Source of the DNA: Larix sibirica
Lineage: Eukaryota; Streptophyta; Pinopsida; Pinales; Pinaceae
Length of the DNA stretch: 10,748 nt
Assembly (NCBI GenBank): GCA_004151065.3
Contig: NWUY0300005908.1
Span: 26,973 to 37,720, forward strand
Direction of reading: 5' to 3'
Part shown: positions 8,604-10,748 of the stretch, piece by piece
How positions within the stretch are numbered: the stretch's first letter is position 1
How the letters are laid out: each line of letters starts with the position of its first letter
The notes under the pieces: generated by a model
What the model saw: the letters and a program-made list of their open reading frames with translations, nothing else
Told to the model about the DNA's origin: nothing
Databases searched by the model: none
Position numbers and translations under genes: made by a program

Positions 8604-8700
8604 TCACCTAATTGCTAACCATGATGAATACCATCAAGGGCATGGTTTGAACTTTGGGGATACCAAACCAAGACACAATCTGTCATCCCTTCTAGGGAAA

Positions 8701-9890
8701 CTTATCAACCAACAACCAGAACTGAAAATGTACATTAATAGCACTATAACAGCGGTAAATACAACCCCTTATATTCATTATTTAGATGTTCAATCATTTA
8801 ACAAATTTCTCTTTTACTTAAGTGAAATCAACAAGACATAAATCATTGTTAATAACAAAGCATAAAGAACATAAAGTTGGAAATTCAAATCTACAAATGG
8901 CAATAGATATGCACAGCTAGAAACTTCATATATAAGATCATGATGAATTACAAGTACATACTGTTACCGGGCAAACTAGAAGGACTAGTTCCCAATAAGA
9001 AAAAATAAGGAAAGTGATACAATGTCACATCGATCACAATCCTAACTTCTTCAGAAGCCAATAACCTCCAAGGAGAAGTATCCTTATGGAACCTTGTAGA
9101 ACATTGGTACAACCAAAAATACTATATTCTCTATGCAAGTGTTAGTTAGACCAGTGCCTAAATGGAGTCAATAATATATCCAACATCAGTAGGTGCAAAT
9201 TAGGCTAAGTATATGATCAAATAATCACCAAGGATTACTAACCAACATAGATCATTTAATGAAAGTGTAAGGGAAATCAATTAATGCATCATATAAGAAG
9301 ATCAATTATTACATTCAATATGAGTAATGAGCATGTCAAGTTCAACCCACTTACACCATTAATCATTCTCCAATGAAACGCAATAACATGAGAGTAGAAG
9401 TCATTCATCAATAGGTATCATGCAAATAAGTGTGAACGAAATGTAGTGTCAAAAACTAAACATTAACTACCAATAATCAGCATTAATCGTTTAAGTGTTT
9501 CAATTCCAATAATTAGAATGCAACTTTCATATATGTAAGTAACAAGTACTGCAGCGTTAAAAGATCATTCAATGCCATTTAGCACCTAATAGAGAACTAT
9601 TAAGGAGTATGTAATAACTCTCACCAATAATCAACTATCATCAACAACCATCACTAATCACATTGAAAATGCAAAGATCAAATGAATGCTAAGTTAATTC
9701 ACCCAAATATAACCTTATGATCTGTATGTAGACACACAGTACAACAAAGATTAATATATAGAAAAGTGCATTAAAATCAGCATTAACTGGTCCAACAAAA
9801 TGAGGAACCAATCTTCAAAAGGGATGGATGACTAACTAATGTATTTTATGTTTGTGTTTGTGCAAATGAGGTGCAGCAAGGTAGGACACA
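8701..9890. other. AT-rich stretch with no supported feature
   Basis: About 1.2 kb of AT-rich sequence with stops in all frames; the + frame at 8593-8841 trails off here and is not convincing. Recurrent short words such as AATCAGCATTAA (9475 and 9776) and ACCAATAATCA occur, but no larger repeat structure was found. It could be intergenic DNA, the untranslated end of the decayed gene, or a worn element. Confidence 0.4.
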
Positions 9891-9894
9891 CAGG

Positions 9895-9916
9895 GTCTGC
9901 AAATTTATTTGCAGAC
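9895..9916. repeat. Perfect 22-bp palindrome, possible hairpin
   Basis: GTCTGCAAAT and ATTTGCAGAC face each other across two T residues. Pairing can extend outward with one bulged G: ACACAG on the left against TTGTGT on the right, making a stem of about 16 pairs including one G-T. It sits at the left edge of the purine-rich tract. Poly-T does not follow, so it does not look like a Pol III or bacterial-type terminator; a foldback element end is one possibility. Confidence 0.65.
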
Positions 9917-10435
9917 TTGTGTTATGAAGGTAAAGAGGGCTTGGATGGGAGGCAGAATGTGGAAGGAAACGCAGTGAATAGGGTACAAAGGAGCAGGGAA
10001 TAAGGGAGCAGGTGGAAAGGAGGCCGTGAGGAGAAGAAGGGATAAGTTAGGGCTGCGGTAGGATGGAGGATTAAGGCGAAAAGGGAAGAAAAGGCCATGG
10101 GTAAGAGAGAAGAAGAAAAGGAGAAGGGGAGAAATGAGGAGAAGGGGTAATGGCTGCGGATAGGAACGAACCCGAGGGTAGGGAGAGAGGAGTAGGTAAG
10201 GAAATTCCAAGGGATAGGGGAGTAGATCAGAGGGAGTTGGAGGAGGGTTGCAGCAGGTCTGATGTTGAAAGAGGGGCTAGCGAAAGAGGAAAGGATGGGA
10301 TAGAGGGGGGCCGAGTCAGGAAGGAATGGGTCCGGATTTTGGGAAAAGGAGAAAAAGGGAGGATGAGTGCTATGAGAGGGAGTGCGAAGGTAGAGTGAGA
10401 GAAATGAGGGAGGTCGCAGGGGTCTTAGGTCTTCA
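9917..10435. repeat. Purine-rich, strand-asymmetric low-complexity tract
   Basis: The + strand is made largely of G and A, with runs such as GAGAAGAAGAAAAGGAGAAGG; the - strand is correspondingly pyrimidine-rich. This keeps long frames open on both strands (- strand 9922-10482, 186 codons, mainly Pro, Ser, Leu and Phe; + strand 10150-10398, mainly Glu, Arg and Gly). Their compositions are what the base bias alone predicts, so neither is called a gene. Such tracts can form triplex DNA, and CT-rich leaders are common near plant transcription starts; on that view a - strand leader followed upstream by the AAACCCTAAA motif at 10466 would be a candidate promoter-leader pair. Confidence 0.5.
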
Positions 10436-10465
10436 AAATCTGTAGTTAGGTCAAAGATATCAGAA

Positions 10466-10475
10466 TTTAGGGTTT
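10466..10475 (-). promoter_or_regulatory. Telo-box-like motif
   Basis: TTTAGGGTTT here is identical to 441-450. Read on the - strand (AAACCCTAAA) it lies just upstream of the pyrimidine-rich stretch, the usual arrangement of a plant telo-box before a CT-rich leader. No downstream - strand gene is convincing, and the motif is short enough to arise by chance. Confidence 0.3.
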
Positions 10476-10606
10476 TAAACATTAGCTTTTTATAATTTAA
10501 TATTTACAAAAAGACATAAAAAAATATATAAACTAAGCTAAGATAATAATTACAAAATGTACAAACTCATAAATTTTAGGTTGAAATGTAGAAAGAGCAA
10601 CCTAGG

Positions 10607-10607
10607 N
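10607..10607. other. Single N, ambiguous base
   Basis: One undetermined base inside CCTAGGNATGG. Flanking composition does not change clearly, so this may be a simple ambiguous call and not a collapsed gap. Confidence 0.6.
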
Positions 10608-10652
10608 ATGGTTAGATGCACAAACCAACAATCTACATTCCTATATCCTCAT

Positions 10653-10676
10653 AATTAATTAATCAATCAATCAATC
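10653..10676. repeat. (AATC)n microsatellite
   Basis: Four AATC units at 10661-10676 follow two AATT units, a short compound tetranucleotide repeat. Nothing else is visible to the window end; the remaining bases to 10748 contain no open frame of note. Confidence 0.7.
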
Positions 10677-10748
10677 AAATACAGAAGGTGGCGTGCATTT
10701 CCCTGAGGCTACTAAGGCAATTTTACTGGAAGAGTTTATACTTAGCCA

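Larger units (their letters stand above)
4831..8700 (+). pseudogene. Long decayed protein-coding region in all three frames; family not recognised
   Basis: Read in order, the pieces are: frame 1, 4831-5040, Ser/Thr-rich; frame 0, 5052-5174, with AKHYKFSTALVMSIDTNGN; frame 1, 5173-5292, with VQTISTMLGTSMSTIVLSS; frame 2, about 5294-5410; frame 0, about 5385-5465, with NKGMIAILDLFHG; frame 2, about 5465-6580, with LNIRQYLANFQTKRVF and KPTRYIDFLPWVKKG; frame 1, about 6607-6760, with APKYEKAMLIL; frame 0, 6762-6980; a Lys/Glu-rich part to about 7350; frame 0, about 7383-8100; then a coiled-coil-like part in alternating frames to about 8600, fading near 8700. This implies an ancestral protein of about 1,200 residues. 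In-frame stops interrupt the pieces, for example at 5552, 5591, 6059, 6203, 6479, 7683, 7830, 7935 and 7944. I see no zinc knuckle, protease, reverse transcriptase or integrase motif. A gag-like or accessory protein of a dead transposable element is a guess from context; a dead host gene is possible. Some frame joins are uncertain by tens of bases. Confidence 0.6.

Noticed and set aside
1-10475. Left pyrimidine block and right purine block as a pair of inverted terminal repeats
   Set aside because: Their composition is complementary and both hold TTTAGGGTTT, but no shared longer sequence was found when the right block was read as its reverse complement, and the telo-box has the same orientation in both.
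9922-10482. 186-codon - strand open frame
   Set aside because: Composition is almost entirely Pro, Ser, Leu and Phe, as the pyrimidine bias of that strand predicts, and the + strand is also open across part of it. No motif is visible.

Overview
The window looks like nuclear intergenic DNA from a plant, plausibly a large, repeat-rich genome such as a gymnosperm, although the lineage cannot be fixed from sequence alone. The reasons are AT-rich DNA with long stretches that are not open in any frame, no bacterial-style gene packing, heavily decayed coding sequence, nested degenerate tandem repeats, two plant telo-box-like motifs (TTTAGGGTTT), and two single N bases (1680 and 10607) typical of a draft assembly. 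I find no intact, confidently functional gene, no rRNA or tRNA, no CRISPR array and no recognisable reverse transcriptase, integrase or transposase.

Layout. 1-960 is strongly pyrimidine-rich on the + strand and carries scattered copies of a short motif of the type CA(C/T)GC(T/C). 961-1116 is a short transition with a perfect 11-bp inverted repeat. 1117-1611 is the longest uninterrupted frame apart from one low-complexity frame, but I could not link it to any family; its 3' end runs into three copies of a 45-48-bp tandem repeat that stops at an N. About 1690-2760 is AT-rich DNA with paired direct repeats about 90 bp apart followed by a TATA-like box, an arrangement resembling an LTR U3 region, though no LTR ends, primer-binding site or second LTR could be shown. 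About 2760-3700 holds little that can be named. 3711-3985 is a degenerate repeat of about 95 bp, and 4362-4860 is a clear two-copy tandem duplication of about 250 bp.

4831 to about 8700 is the main content: one long, badly decayed protein-coding region on the + strand. Its pieces lie in all three + frames, yet read in order they give coding-like peptide: a Ser/Thr-rich start, a central mixed part, a lysine/glutamate-rich linker, and a C-terminal part that looks like coiled coil. The frame 2 stretch alone stays readable from about 5465 to 6580 with only a few stops. Nearly all in-frame stops are TAA or TAG where CAA or CAG would fit. The family is not recognised; a gag-like or accessory protein of a dead transposable element is one guess and a host pseudogene is another.

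8701-9890 is AT-rich and featureless. A perfect 22-bp palindrome at 9895-9916 marks the edge of a purine-rich tract (about 9917-10435), followed by a telo-box-like motif and an (AATC)n microsatellite near the right end. No set of genes working together can be described; the most noteworthy item is the multi-frame pseudogene with a tandem duplication that includes its apparent start codon.
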